A stretch of 64,000 bases of DNA. It comes from Prionace glauca (Eukaryota > Chordata > Chondrichthyes > Carcharhiniformes > Carcharhinidae). Each line of letters opens with the position of its first letter. Positions within the stretch are counted from its first letter, which is position 1. Below the pieces are notes generated by a model. That model did not search any database. It was not told the DNA's origin and saw nothing but the letters and a program-made list of their open reading frames with translations. Of this stretch, positions 1 to 10,800 are shown in pieces. The translations under genes and the position numbers were made by a program. The stretch spans positions 112,277,476 through 112,341,475 of the forward strand of contig CM075728.1 of NCBI GenBank assembly GCA_037974335.1. The letters run 5' to 3'.

Positions 1-94
1 ACATTTTTTCTTCAAAATGTTGGAAAGTATGGCAACAAAAGCCAGCTGTGCAGCACATGACTTTTCTTGCCTGAACCTGCACTTGGTTAAAAAA

Positions 95-375
95 AATGGA
101 AATTTCAGCCTAAGATGTCACTGATTAAGAAGGAATGTTTTCTCTTAGCGGGTTGTGAGTCTCTGGAATTTTCTTTCTCAACAGCAGTAGAAGCAGAATC
201 TTTGAATATTTTTAAGGCAGTATTAGGTGGATTCTTCATTAACAATATGTTGAAAGGCTAATGAGGGTGGGCAGCAATGTAGTGTTGAAGTTACAATCAG
301 ATCAGCCATGATCTTATTGAATGATGGAGCAGGTTCGTGGGGATCAGTGGCCTTCTCCTGCTCTGAATTTGTATA
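95..375 (+). mobile_element. CR1/L2-like LINE, 3' end fragment
   Basis: The plus strand reads like the end of a CR1 ORF2 and its 3' UTR (agtctctggaatttt, then a run of tttgaatatttttaag, then gatcagccatgatcttattg and a degraded 'ggccttctcctgctct' tail). The same landmarks occur in the well-kept CR1 at 20684-23035. The unit 2 copy is at 32186-32466. Confidence 0.65.
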
Positions 376-1009
376 TTTGTAATTGCATGTGCCTGGTGGA
401 CTTTGACTGGTGTTTCAGCTGTTGCCCTTTGCCAGTATTGTACATATTTCTGTGTTGTCACCTCTGTAGTGAATAGACACACAAAGTCAACTTTAAATAT
501 TTAAACACAATATCTTTCATTCTGTAGCTACTTAAACAACAGTAAATGCCTGCAATTCATAAACCAAATACCCACTATCTGTTTCTTTACTCAATTTAAG
601 GTTGATTCCAGCTTGAAATTAAAACCTGGCCAAGTTTTGTTGTTGTATGGTATTTATTAGTCCTTTGGTCTCTTCTTCTTGGAGATGTTATCTCTCCTTG
701 TGAGCTTGGTCCCTGGTTCTTCACACTGCCTTCTGAACAAGCTCTTTGTGTTCGCACAGATAAAACTCCAAAAGTTCCTTGGTAACCAGCCAATTAATTG
801 ATCAGAAACCCCAACTGCATGGTTCAATTAGACCAATCAAATACAGCCAGATAGTGGTATTGGTCACTTCAGACTCCACCATACCTCGGCCCCTTAAGTG
901 CCTGTTGTTTGCATTGCATAACAAAGGAAAGACAGAAGATGGATTGAAAGTAGAACTCATTATAATGTGAATTTCATTTTACACTTGTGCAAGTTCTTGG
1001 AAACATAAC
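376..1009. other. Spacer with no recognisable gene or element
   Basis: AT-rich sequence with only short open frames on both strands. I see no splice-flanked coding stretch and no clear repeat family. The unit 2 equivalent (32467-33100) differs by one noticed base. Confidence 0.5.
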
Positions 1010-1280
1010 AGGAACAGAAATAGGTAATTCAGATCTTTGAGCTTGTTTTTTCATTCAAAATGATCATGGCTGATCTTGTCATGTTCTCAATTCCACTTTC
1101 CTATTTGTTCTCCATAATCCTTCAATCTGTTACAAATTAAAAATCGGTCTTAACTCCACTTTAAATTTACTCAACATCCCAATATCCACTGCACACTGAA
1201 GTAGTAAATTTCACAGATTCAGAACCCTTTGAGAGAAATAATTTCTCCTCATCTCCATTTTAAATCAGTGTATAAAGGCA
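1010..1280 (-). mobile_element. CR1-like LINE 3' end, old
   Basis: On the minus strand this is the typical CR1 tail landscape: an atttctct/tttgag stretch, a 'ggattatggagaac' part and 'gatcagccatgatcat', all decayed. The unit 2 copy is at 33101-33371. Confidence 0.5.
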
Positions 1281-1734
1281 TACGACTAATAATAAAAGTG
1301 AGTGCTAGGCAATTTTCCAAAAATTATGGCCCATGTCAGAATCTTCAAGTAACTGAAGAGTGTTAAATTAAATTTTTCATATAAGATGAAATTAAATAAC
1401 TTCCATCTACATATTGTTCCTCTGTTCAATTGCTTAAAGCGTTATTGAAATAGTTGTTTAGATTTTAAAACCTGTGTGAAGATGAGAGAGGTATTAAGAT
1501 AGTATGACATGGCATTCACAGTGACTTTATTTGAAAGAACAATTTGGTATTGTTACTGTCCTTTGCTTCATCTGAAAGTATTTTTATTAAGTTACAGGGG
1601 GCAGATTGTCAAGATAATCAGATTAATGATTAATATTTGGACTGCATTGTTTCCTTATCTGAAATTGACTTTTGCTTTAAATTGTATTGCAATGTTGACT
1701 CAGTACAGTGCTCTACTTTGATAATGTCACACAA
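1281..1734. other. Spacer with no recognisable gene
   Basis: AT-rich, with short frames only; a 70-codon frame at 1509-1721 has no family features. The unit 2 equivalent is 33372-33825. Confidence 0.5.
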
Positions 1735-2700
1735 ACAAATGAAACCAGGGCTTATAAAAAAAATTAGGGATACAACTAGATCCTAACAGAAGCTGTATAA
1801 AGTTGCAAGAAAAAGTAGCAAGCCTCAGGATTGGAAGCAGTTCAAAATTCAACAAAGAAGGACCAAGAGACTGACTAAGAAGGAAAAATAGAGTATGAGA
1901 GTAAACATGCAAGTAATATAAATGCAGACTGTAAAAGCTTCTATGAGTACATAAAAAGAAAAAGATTAATGAAGACAACTGTACATCTAAAATGAGAGAG
2001 TCTATAATAGATACCAAAGAAACGGCAGAGCAATTAAGCAACTTCTTTAATTCTGTCTTCGTGGAAAAAGTCACAAATAACTTCTCAGAAATTCTAGGGA
2101 ACCCAGGATCTAATGAGAAGGAGGAATTGAAGGACATTAGTATCAGTTAAAAAATATTGCTAGAAAAATTAACGAAACTGAAAGGCAATAAATCTCCAGA
2201 GACTGATAATCTACGTCCCAGTGCACTAAAGGAGGTGGCCATGGAAATAATGGATGTGTTGGTTATCATCTTTCAAAATTCTGTAAATTCTGGAACAGCC
2301 CCAGCAGTTTGGAGGGTGGCAAATATAATCACATTATTTAGAAAAGGAGGGAGGGAGAAAAAAGGGAATTACAGACTGGTTAACCTAACATCTGTAGTAG
2401 GGAAATGCTGGAGTCTGTTATAAAAACTGCACTTCCATATGGGACACTACAACACAATTAAACAAAGTCAACATAAAAGGAAAATAATGTTTGACGAACT
2501 TAGTATTTTGAGGACATAACTTGAATAATAGATAAGGGAGAACCAGTGCATGTGGTATCTTCGGATTTTCAGAAATTTTTCATAAAGTTCTGCTTAAGAG
2601 GTTAGTGTGCAAAGTTAAAACATATTGGATTGGGGGTAATATATTGACATGGATTGAGAATTAGTTAGCAATCAGGAAATAGAGACTAGGAATATGTAAG
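1735..2700 (+). mobile_element. Degenerate CR1-like reverse transcriptase fragment
   Basis: Plus-strand translations keep CR1 landmarks: [44 protein letters not shown] and [13 protein letters not shown], followed by a 'DFQK' relic. They are broken by stops and frameshifts. The order equals that of the better CR1 at 20684-23035. The unit 2 copy is at 33826-34791. Confidence 0.8.
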
Positions 2701-2704
2701 AGAA

Positions 2705-3930
2705 CAGTGACTACGATGACACACAACCCTGCCACAGTAACCTCTGTAAGACATGCCAGATTATCGACACGGATGCCATCATCTCACGTGAAACACCATC
2801 CACCAGGTACATGGTACATACACTTGTAACTTGGCCAACATTGTCCACCTGATACGCTGCAGGAAAGGATGTCCTGAGGCATGGTACATTGGAGAGACCA
2901 TGCAGACGTTACGACAATGGATGAATGAACACTGCTCGACAATCACCAAGCAAGAGTGTTCTCTTCCTGTTGGGGAACACTTCAGGGGTCACAGGCATTC
3001 ATAGAACATAGAACATAGAACATTACAGTGCAGAACAGGCCCTTCGGCCCACGATGTTGCGCCGACCAGTTACAAAACAATGACCCACGAGCCTAAACTA
3101 ATCCCTTTTCGTCCATAAACCTATCCACAGATCTCTTAAACGCCCCCAAACTAGGTGCATTTACAACTGCAGCTGGCAGGGCATTCCAGTCCCTCACCAC
3201 CCTCTGGGTAAAGAACCTACCCCTGACATCAGTCCTATAACTACCCCCCCTTAATTTAAAGTCGTGCCCCCTCGTGCTAGATTTCTCCATCCTAGGAAAA
3301 AGGCTATCACTATCTACCCTGTCTAAACCTCTAATCATCTTATATGTTTCAATAAGGTCCCCTCTTAGCCGCCTTCTTTCCAGCGAAAACAACCCCAAAT
3401 CTCTCAGTCTCTCCTCATAGGATCTCCCCTCCATACCAGGCAACATCATTCGGCCTCTGATCCTCGGGTAAGCATTCTCCAAGGTGGCCTTCGTGACTCA
3501 CGACAGTGCAGAGTCACTGAGCAGAGACTGACAGCCAAGTTCTGCACACATGAGGACGACCTCAACCAGGATCTTGGGTTCGTGTCACACTATCTGTTAC
3601 ACCCCTTGCCTGGGCTTACAAAATCTCACTAACTGTCCTGTTTGGAGACAATACACATCTCTTGAACCTGTGCTTAACCCTCTCTCCACTCACATTGTCT
3701 GTACCTTTAAGACTTGATTACTTGTAAAGACTCACATTCCAACCATTATTTCGTAAATTGAATTTGTTCTTTATATGCCCTGTTTGTGAATAGAATTCCC
3801 ACTCACCCGATGAAGGGGAAGTGCTCTGAAAGCTAGTGGCTTGTGCTACCAAATAAACCTGCTGAATTTTAACTGGGTGTTGTGAGACTTCTTACTGTGT
3901 TTACCCCAGTCCAACAGCAGCATCTCCACA
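2705..3930 (+). mobile_element. Penelope-like element, GIY-YIG part and 3' UTR, interrupted by a CR1
   Basis: Bases 2840-2998 translate to [20 protein letters not shown] followed by T-L-R-W-N-EH, the GIY-YIG endonuclease pattern of Penelope-like retroelements. The sequence resumes at 3484 and runs to a 3' UTR ending around 'gatgaaggggaagtgctctgaaag' and 'cagcagcatctccacat'. A CR1 3' end occupies 3000-3483. The element is old and broken. The unit 2 copy is at 34796-36021. Confidence 0.75.
3000..3483 (-). mobile_element. CR1 LINE 3' end, 5'-truncated, inserted in the Penelope-like element
   Basis: A 129-codon minus frame carries [52 protein letters not shown] and a terminal FMDEKG, the CR1 ORF2 C-terminus. 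The 3' end is a short repeat of the catagaa type at 3000. A 6-bp gcattc occurs on both sides. The unit 2 copy is at 35091-35574. Confidence 0.88.
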
Positions 3931-3934
3931 TTAT

Positions 3935-4250
3935 AGAGAACCTAGAACAAGGGGTCGCAGTTTAAGGATTGAGGATAGACCTTTTAGGACTGGGTGAGGA
4001 GAAATTTCACCAACCATGGGATGGTGAATTTACGGAATTTATTATCACAAAAGATTATGGAGGCCAAGTTACTGAATTTTTATGAGAGGGATAGATTTCC
4101 AGATACTAAAGGCATTAAGAAATATGCGGAGAGAGTGGGAGAGCATGACGTTAGATAGAGTATCAGCCATGATCATCTTGAACAATGGAATAGTCTCGAG
4201 AGGCCGAATGGCCTACTCCTGCACTGATTTTTTAATGTTTCTATTCTGAA
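3935..4250 (+). mobile_element. CR1/L2-like LINE 3' end
   Basis: The plus strand reads from 'gaacaaggggtcgcag' through 'gatttccagatactaaaggc' to 'gccgaatggcctactcctgc' and a terminal 'atgtttctattct', a CR1-type 3' end distinct from the family at 3000. It lies directly upstream of the V exon intron boundary. The unit 2 copy is at 36026-36341. Confidence 0.75.
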
Positions 4251-4516
4251 GAAAGAACTATGATCAGTTTACAACCATAAATTCCCTTTTATACCACACA
4301 AACTGATTGACTCTGGCCTCAGAAGATCTTGCTGTGTAAGTTCTACACATTCCATAACAATTACTTTAAATTATATATAGTACACATATGTAAGTTGTTC
4401 TTTTTGATCTTTAAGTAAATGTGCAAATGTATCTTTTAGACAAAGCCATGTAGTATTATTTCAGTGGCATATTTCCTCGCCTGTTTTCATGACTTTTTAA
4501 AAATCTTTTTTTAAAG

Positions 4517-4855
4517 ACACAATAAATCTGGAGATATTTCAAAGCCCATTGAAAGTATTATTAAATGAAGATGTTCTCCTGAAGTGCAAGGTAACTGGCT
4601 ATGTTGGTGACACCATTGATCCAACAACTGTTGGAGTCCAATGGATGCTTGATGGGCAGACAGAAGTATATTCTTTCATGGGAGGCAGTCATGAGACAAA
4701 GCGACCTGGAGCAAACATTCCTGATAGTAATTTATTGAAGGGAGACGTTTCACTGTACCTTCCAAAAGTACAGTTGACAGATGAAGGAAAATACACTTGC
4801 AAAGTCTTCATAACTCCTGAACATGCAGAACAGACTTCAACAATGCAGGTCTCAG
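4517..4855 (+). CDS. V-type Ig exon, gene A
   Basis: The acceptor TTTAAAG precedes 4517 and the donor TCAG/GTAAGT follows 4855. The exon is 339 nt, phase 1 at both ends, and open throughout. It starts [10 protein letters not shown] and carries the first Ig cysteine in LLKCKVTGY, the core tryptophan in VGVQWMLDG, and the DEGKYTC motif holding the second cysteine. RPGA and [12 protein letters not shown] between them resemble B7-H6. The coding sequence extends upstream of the first in-frame start-like codon (4549) to the splice acceptor, as expected for an internal exon. Confidence 0.85.
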
Positions 4856-7800
4856 GTAAGTGTCTAAAAAAAACACTGCAGCACCTTCTTGTTACTTTTT
4901 GTTAAATGATATCAAATCTATAATTAATGATTATTTCCTCAGAGTCACTCCTGCCTAGAACCCCATAACTTTGCCAGAAACATGGAAGAAAGCTTATTTA
5001 GAGACATATTTCTGTACCACTTCCTGTGGAAGTTACATGGCAGAGCCTCCTTCTGCCTTCTCAGCCTTGCCCTTTGCCTGAGATGTGATCCTCAGATAAA
5101 ATCACCACCAGTCAGCTCTCCGCCTCAAAGGAGGGTGCTGCCTATGGTCATATGGGATTATGGTGATTTTAATTTTATTGCTTAACCCCATTATACATAT
5201 GGAGTAGTGGGAGGGTCACAAAATTTAAATATGCCTAGCCTGTGTGTTCATTACTGTGGAGGTATCTCAGGTGCTTACATTCATTCTGAGACTGAATGCT
5301 AACACATTGTCACACAGATCTGTGTTCAAGAGATTGCTGCTTCTGCATTTCCATCAGCTTCCTTTATAAGAAAAAATTTAAGAAAATAACTCATTTACAT
5401 TGCTGAGGGCTTGATCAGACTCAATCTACATCTGGAACACACAAACCGCGTACAGCATGTCATTTTCCCTCTTTTTATAGCGAGCAACAATATCTTGACC
5501 TGCTACTGGGGAAAAGAAGCCAAAATGATCAGTATTGGGAGTTTCCAGATAAGGTTATGAACTTATGAACTTTTACCATCAGGTTGTGCCTGTTTTCTGG
5601 CGTGAACTCGATAAAATCGGGCGTGAGGCGAGTAGTGTGATCTGCGCTGGCCTCCGTGCTTTACCAAGTCCCAAAAATGGATGTGATCACAACAGCCATT
5701 TAAATGCATTTGCATGTATTTAAATTGACTTAATGGGCTGCACGCCCAACTTTACCAGAATGTCCCCTTTTACCACCACATTTGCCCATTCAGAATCGGC
5801 AAGAAACAGATGTGCTCCATAGATGTCTGCTTCAGGCATTCCAGTTCATGAGGATGTAGGTGCCTTGCATCCGATGGCTCTCTGCATGAAATCAGTGGCA
5901 GGAATGGGGGAGGCGATGAAGTGGGGTCAGCTGCCTTTTTGCCTGAGATCAGTGTGGGGGGAAAGGAGGGCTGTCCACTGCCACTCTGCTGAGATCAGTG
6001 GGGGTGAAGGGATGGTCTGCTGCCACTCTGTCTGAGATTGTGGAGAGGTGGGGGGAAGCTGGTGAGGAGCCCACGATCGGTCTGGGTGGTGGGGAGGGGT
6101 GAATAATGTGGGGTTGGGGGCGATGTCCATTAGGGCCAGGAGGTGGCATTATGAGGCCCCGGAGGGATGTGGCAAGGTAGCAGCATTCTCCCTTTTTTTG
6201 CACATGGGCAGTTGGAGGCGCTGATCGAAGCTGCAGGATTTCGGGCGTGTTACAGGCTTGTGCAACACGATTCAGAATCGCTGATGTTCTTGCAGGCAGA
6301 GTGCATATGGGGGCGCCTCTGAATGGGTCTAAAACACCCCCAGTTTCAAGTCTGCCCAGCACTTCGAATAAAAATGGCAAAATAGGACAATAAACACGGT
6401 AAAGTCGAACATGAGGCCATTAATGCGATCCACGCCTGCATCCATTCAAATGGCCTCATTACCAAGACCCGGGAATGGCCACGATCCAATTTGGATCCAA
6501 AACGGGCACAACGGCAATTTGAAAGTATTTGCATGCATTTAAATTGAGTTAATGAACTGCCCACCCAACTTTATCAGCATTTCCCCGTGATCATTGTTTG
6601 GTGGGGCTTGGAGGGAGGAGGGCAGATTGTTGTCTAGTTGGTGGTGGCGGGGGGTGGATGGTAAAGAAGGGAGGCCACATCATTCTCTGGTGCAGGGGTT
6701 GGGGGGAGGCGGGTAAGATGTATCTCTGGGGGGCTGGGTACAAGGGGGGGGAAGGGGGTCCGCTGCCACTCTGTGGGCGATCGGTAGGGGGCAGGGGGCC
6801 GCAATTGATCTGCGTAGTGGGGGTGCGTGGATGGGGGGACAGTTATGTTGTGGGGTGGGGTGATGTCTATGGGGGCCAACGCTCCTGCTTTTTACTCCTG
6901 GGCCGCTTTCTCCACTTTTTGCAGTCCAGGAGCAATCTGTCATGCGTGAGATTTTTCAAATATTTTTCTAACTGCGCATGCATAGTTCAGAGATCCGATT
7001 GTTACAGATGTGCTACGCCCCTCCCACAGTGTGATTCAGACTCGCAATTTTTTTCAGGTTAAGTGCGTACGGGGGCACCTGAGAGCAGATTTCCAAGTCG
7101 GATCTGAATTGCACCCAGATTCAGTATTTAGAATGAAAATGGTAAAATCAGGCCCTATGTCTCTGTTTCCTCTTATTTGAAAATAAAGCTTGAAAAAAGA
7201 CAAAGATTCAAATTTGTAAAGTTCCATTTCAATCCAGAAGTCATTTTGGTTTCTTGAAAATTCAATGACTTAGTGACACCATAAGTTGTATTCAAACTTG
7301 AAATGCGCCATTTGAGAATGCAGAAAGGGAAATAAGAACATAAGAATATAAGAAATAGGAGCAGGAGTAGGCCATCTAGCCCTTCGAGCCTGCCCCGCCA
7401 TTCAATAAGATCATGGCTGATCTGTCGCTGCTCAGTTCCACTTTCCCGCTTTCTCCCCATAACCCTTAATCCCCTCTCTTATCAAAAACCCATCAACCCG
7501 CGTCTTAAAAAGATTTAGCGAGGCAGCCTCCACCACTTCAACGGGCAGAGAATTCCAGAGATTCACCACCCTTTGAGTGAAGAAGTTTCTTCTCAACTCT
7601 GTTCTAAACCGCCTCCCCTTTATCTTGAGGCTGTGCCCCCTAGTCCTACTGTCTTTTTTGAGTGGGAAAGGAAAGGATTTGGTTCAAATCTTAAGATTTG
7701 CATTTTCTGGTTTCTCGTAACTTACCTGTAAAGTGCTACCTTGCCAGCAGATTGCTGTTATGTAATTAACCTACAAAATTTGCACATAAATTTATATTTG

Positions 7801-10800
7801 CTTTCCACACAGCACAACCAAACGTTCAATTATCCACACAATCCATTGCAATTCAAAATGGTTCAGAGGGGTCGGTGAGATGTGATGTTACTGGATTTTA
7901 TCCTCAACAGTTGGACATCAGCTGGGTCAAGATATCGAAGTGGAGAACAGAAAATGTTTCATTAGAAAGTTATACAAAACATTTTGTCAACAATCATGAC
8001 AAAACGTTTAGTGTTTCCAGTCAGCTGAGGATTCGAGCAACAATGAAAGATGATGGTGCTAAGTACAGATGTGTGGTGGCGCATTCAACATTTCCTGATG
8101 GTTTCACAATTGAATCTGTGCTCAGTGTGACAGGTGAGTTCTGCTATGGAAGAAATGTGAGTGCGAGGGGAGAGTGGAAGGAAGGAGAGGGGGAGGATTG
8201 AGTGAGTGAAGGAGGGGTGGGTGAAGGTAGGGGAGGAAATAGATATGGTGGATGCATGACAAAAAGGGTGATAAGGAATGAGAAAGGGTGGCTTGTATTT
8301 CATTAATCCTTTAATATTTTAATGACTAATTCATTAGTTATCCATTACAGAGAGCCAATGGCCGACTGGTATAATAGCTGGACCATTAATCCAGAAACTC
8401 AGCTAATATTTTGGGGACTCAGGTTCAGATCCAACCATGGCAGATGATGGAATTAGAATTCAAAAAAAATCTGGAATTAAGAATCTAATGATGGCCACGT
8501 AACCATTGTCAACTGTCGGAAAAAAACAAATTGGTCCACTAATGTTCTCAGGGAAGGAAATCTGCCATCTTTACCCGATCTGGCCTACATATGACTCCAG
8601 AGCCACAGCAATGTGGTTGACTCTCAAATTGCCCTCAGGCAACTAAGGATGGGCAATGAATGTTGGAAAGTCAGCTAAGCCCATGTTCCACGAATGAATA
8701 AAAAAAGTGCTAGACAATAAGGAGGACAGAGTGGAAGTGTGGCAGAGAATTAAAATGATAGGTGAGTCAGGGTCATACTTGTGGATTTTCTTTACAATGT
8801 ACTTAAGACCTGTGGGTGTTATTTAAGCCCATCCTAAATAGCCCTTGAGAAGGGCACTTTCATCAACTACTGCAGCCCATCTGCTACCCCCACAGTGCAC
8901 TTGGGTGGGAAGCTCCAGGATTTATGACTGTGAATGAAAAGCAGTGCATTTATGAGTCAGATACTATGTGAGTTGGAGAGGAGTTTGCAGATGGTGGTGT
9001 TTTCTTGTGTCTGCTGTCTTTGTTCTTATAGATCAGGGGTCTTCAAACTACAGTCCGCGGGCCACATCTGGATCGGAGTTTGGAGACCGCTGTTCTAGAT
9101 GGTAGAGGTAACAGTCTGGAAGCTGCTGCTAAATAATCCTTGCTGCAGTGAATCCTGAGGATGGTATACAATGTTGCCATTATGTGGATTGGTGGATGGA
9201 GTGAAAATCTCAGGTGGTGGATGTTGCCAATCACTCAGGCTGCATTGTCCTAGATGGTATTTAGGGCATCGCAGTGGCACAATGGTTAACATTGCTGACT
9301 CACAGCACCAGGAACACAGATTTGATTTCAGCTTTGGGTGACTGTGTGGAGTTTGTATGTTCTCCTTGTGTCTTTGTGTGTTTCCTTCAGGTAATCTGGT
9401 TTCCTTACACAGTCCAAAGATGCACAAAGCAGGTGGAATGGCCATACTAAATTGCCCTTAGTGTTCATTGATGTGAAGGTTAAGGGGATTAACCATGGTA
9501 AATGTGCATGTATATGGAATAGGCTGGAGGAGAGAGCCTGGATAAGATGCTCTTGTGGAGAGTCGGTGCAGATTCAATGGGCCAAATGTTCCCTTTCTGC
9601 ACCATAGGGTTTCTATGGTTCTGAGTGCTGTTGGAAATGCATTCTCCAGGCAAGTATTTGGCAACTCCCTGGCAACTCTCCAGGATGTACTTCATCAAAC
9701 TCTTGACTTGTGCCTTTTACAAGATGGACAGGAGGTGTGTTGCTTGCCACAGATTTGTCACGATTAGATTTTCTCTTGTTGGAATTGGTTTTAGCCTGTC
9801 ACATGTGTGACACAAATGTTACTTGCTACTTATTGGTCCAAGCCTCAATTTTGTCCATGCCTCTTTTGACACTGATGTGGAGTGCTTCATTATCATAATA
9901 ATGAATGGAATGGAATTGTTTTGCAATGATCAGTGAATTTGTTTGTTTCTGATGTTATAATGGATGGAAAATCATTGATGGAGGTGTTGAAGATGGTTGG
10001 GCCTTGGACACTACCCGCAGGAACACTCGCATTGATGACATGGGATTGGAATGATTGATTTCCAAAAACCAAACCAATCATTCTTTATGCTGCATATGAC
10101 CAGTAAGAGTTTACCCTCAATCTGCATTGACTTGATTTTCTGAGGACTTCTCAGCCACACAGTCAGACAACCCAAATTATTCAGTAACCCTACCTCTACC
10201 ACCTTCTGAGGCAGAGAGTTCCGAAGCCACGCAATCATTTGACAGAAAAAAATTCTCATCTTTGTCCCAAAAGGAAAACCCCTAACTTTATTAAGCAATT
10301 CTTGCTAGTTCTGGACTCATCCACAAGAGGAAACATCCCTTCTATGCATACCTTGTCAAGTCCATTCAGGGTCTTAAATATTTCAATCAAGTGACTCCTC
10401 ACTCTTCTAAAGTCCAGTGGAAATAAACCCAATCTGTCTAACTTTTTCTCATTAGACAACCTGCTCATTCCAGAAAAGGTAGGTCTTTTCTGACACCAAC
10501 CAAATAAACAAATTCAAATTAACTTAGGGACAAATTAAAAGGGGCAGCCCCCCGGAAAGAAAGGGAGGAACGGCCTGAAGAAAAAACAAAGTCAAAAGAA
10601 AACTTAAAACATTAAATCAAAAGGTGATTCTCAGGGTCTATAATTCACCCCAGCCCCTGCAATGCCCAGTGGGTGTGGAAGGCATCAACTATGCCCGTGG
10701 ACACCGCATGCTCTTTCTCCAGGGATATTTGGCCACGAATATAGCCGCAATAGAGGGGCAGACAGTCAGGAGCATCAGTCAGATAAACATCATCTGAAAC

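Larger units (their letters stand above)
8815..10160 (-). mobile_element. HER1-like LINE, decayed 3' half
   Basis: Read on the minus strand, this is a non-LTR element ending at about 8815 in the tail shared with the HE1-like SINE. Landmarks include 'tgttgaagatggttgggcc', 'tgtgacacaaatgttacttg', 'gatggtagaggt' and 'gcaggtggtg'-type stretches. A 59-bp hAT-type element (9034-9092) and a SINE (9264-9621) interrupt it. The unit 2 copy is at 40906-42251. Confidence 0.65.

Noticed and set aside
3000-3030. A CRISPR-like or microsatellite array (catagaa repeats)
   Set aside because: Two to three short repeats of this kind are the normal 3' ends of CR1 elements.
6598-7062. 154-codon glycine- and tryptophan-rich protein
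   Set aside because: The sequence is a G-rich repeat open on both strands. The codons reflect composition, with no domain or splice context.
4517-8133. Tapasin or butyrophilin instead of B7-H6
   Set aside because: A V plus C1 layout also occurs there, but the RPGA and GD-S-L-LP-QL run in the V domain fits B7-H6 better. No B30.2 exon or tapasin-specific N-terminal domain is seen. Not fully excluded.
8345-8460. tRNA genes (also near 9270 and 19370)
   Set aside because: A- and B-box-like sequences are SINE heads. No complete cloverleaf or anticodon arm is seen, and SINE bodies follow directly.
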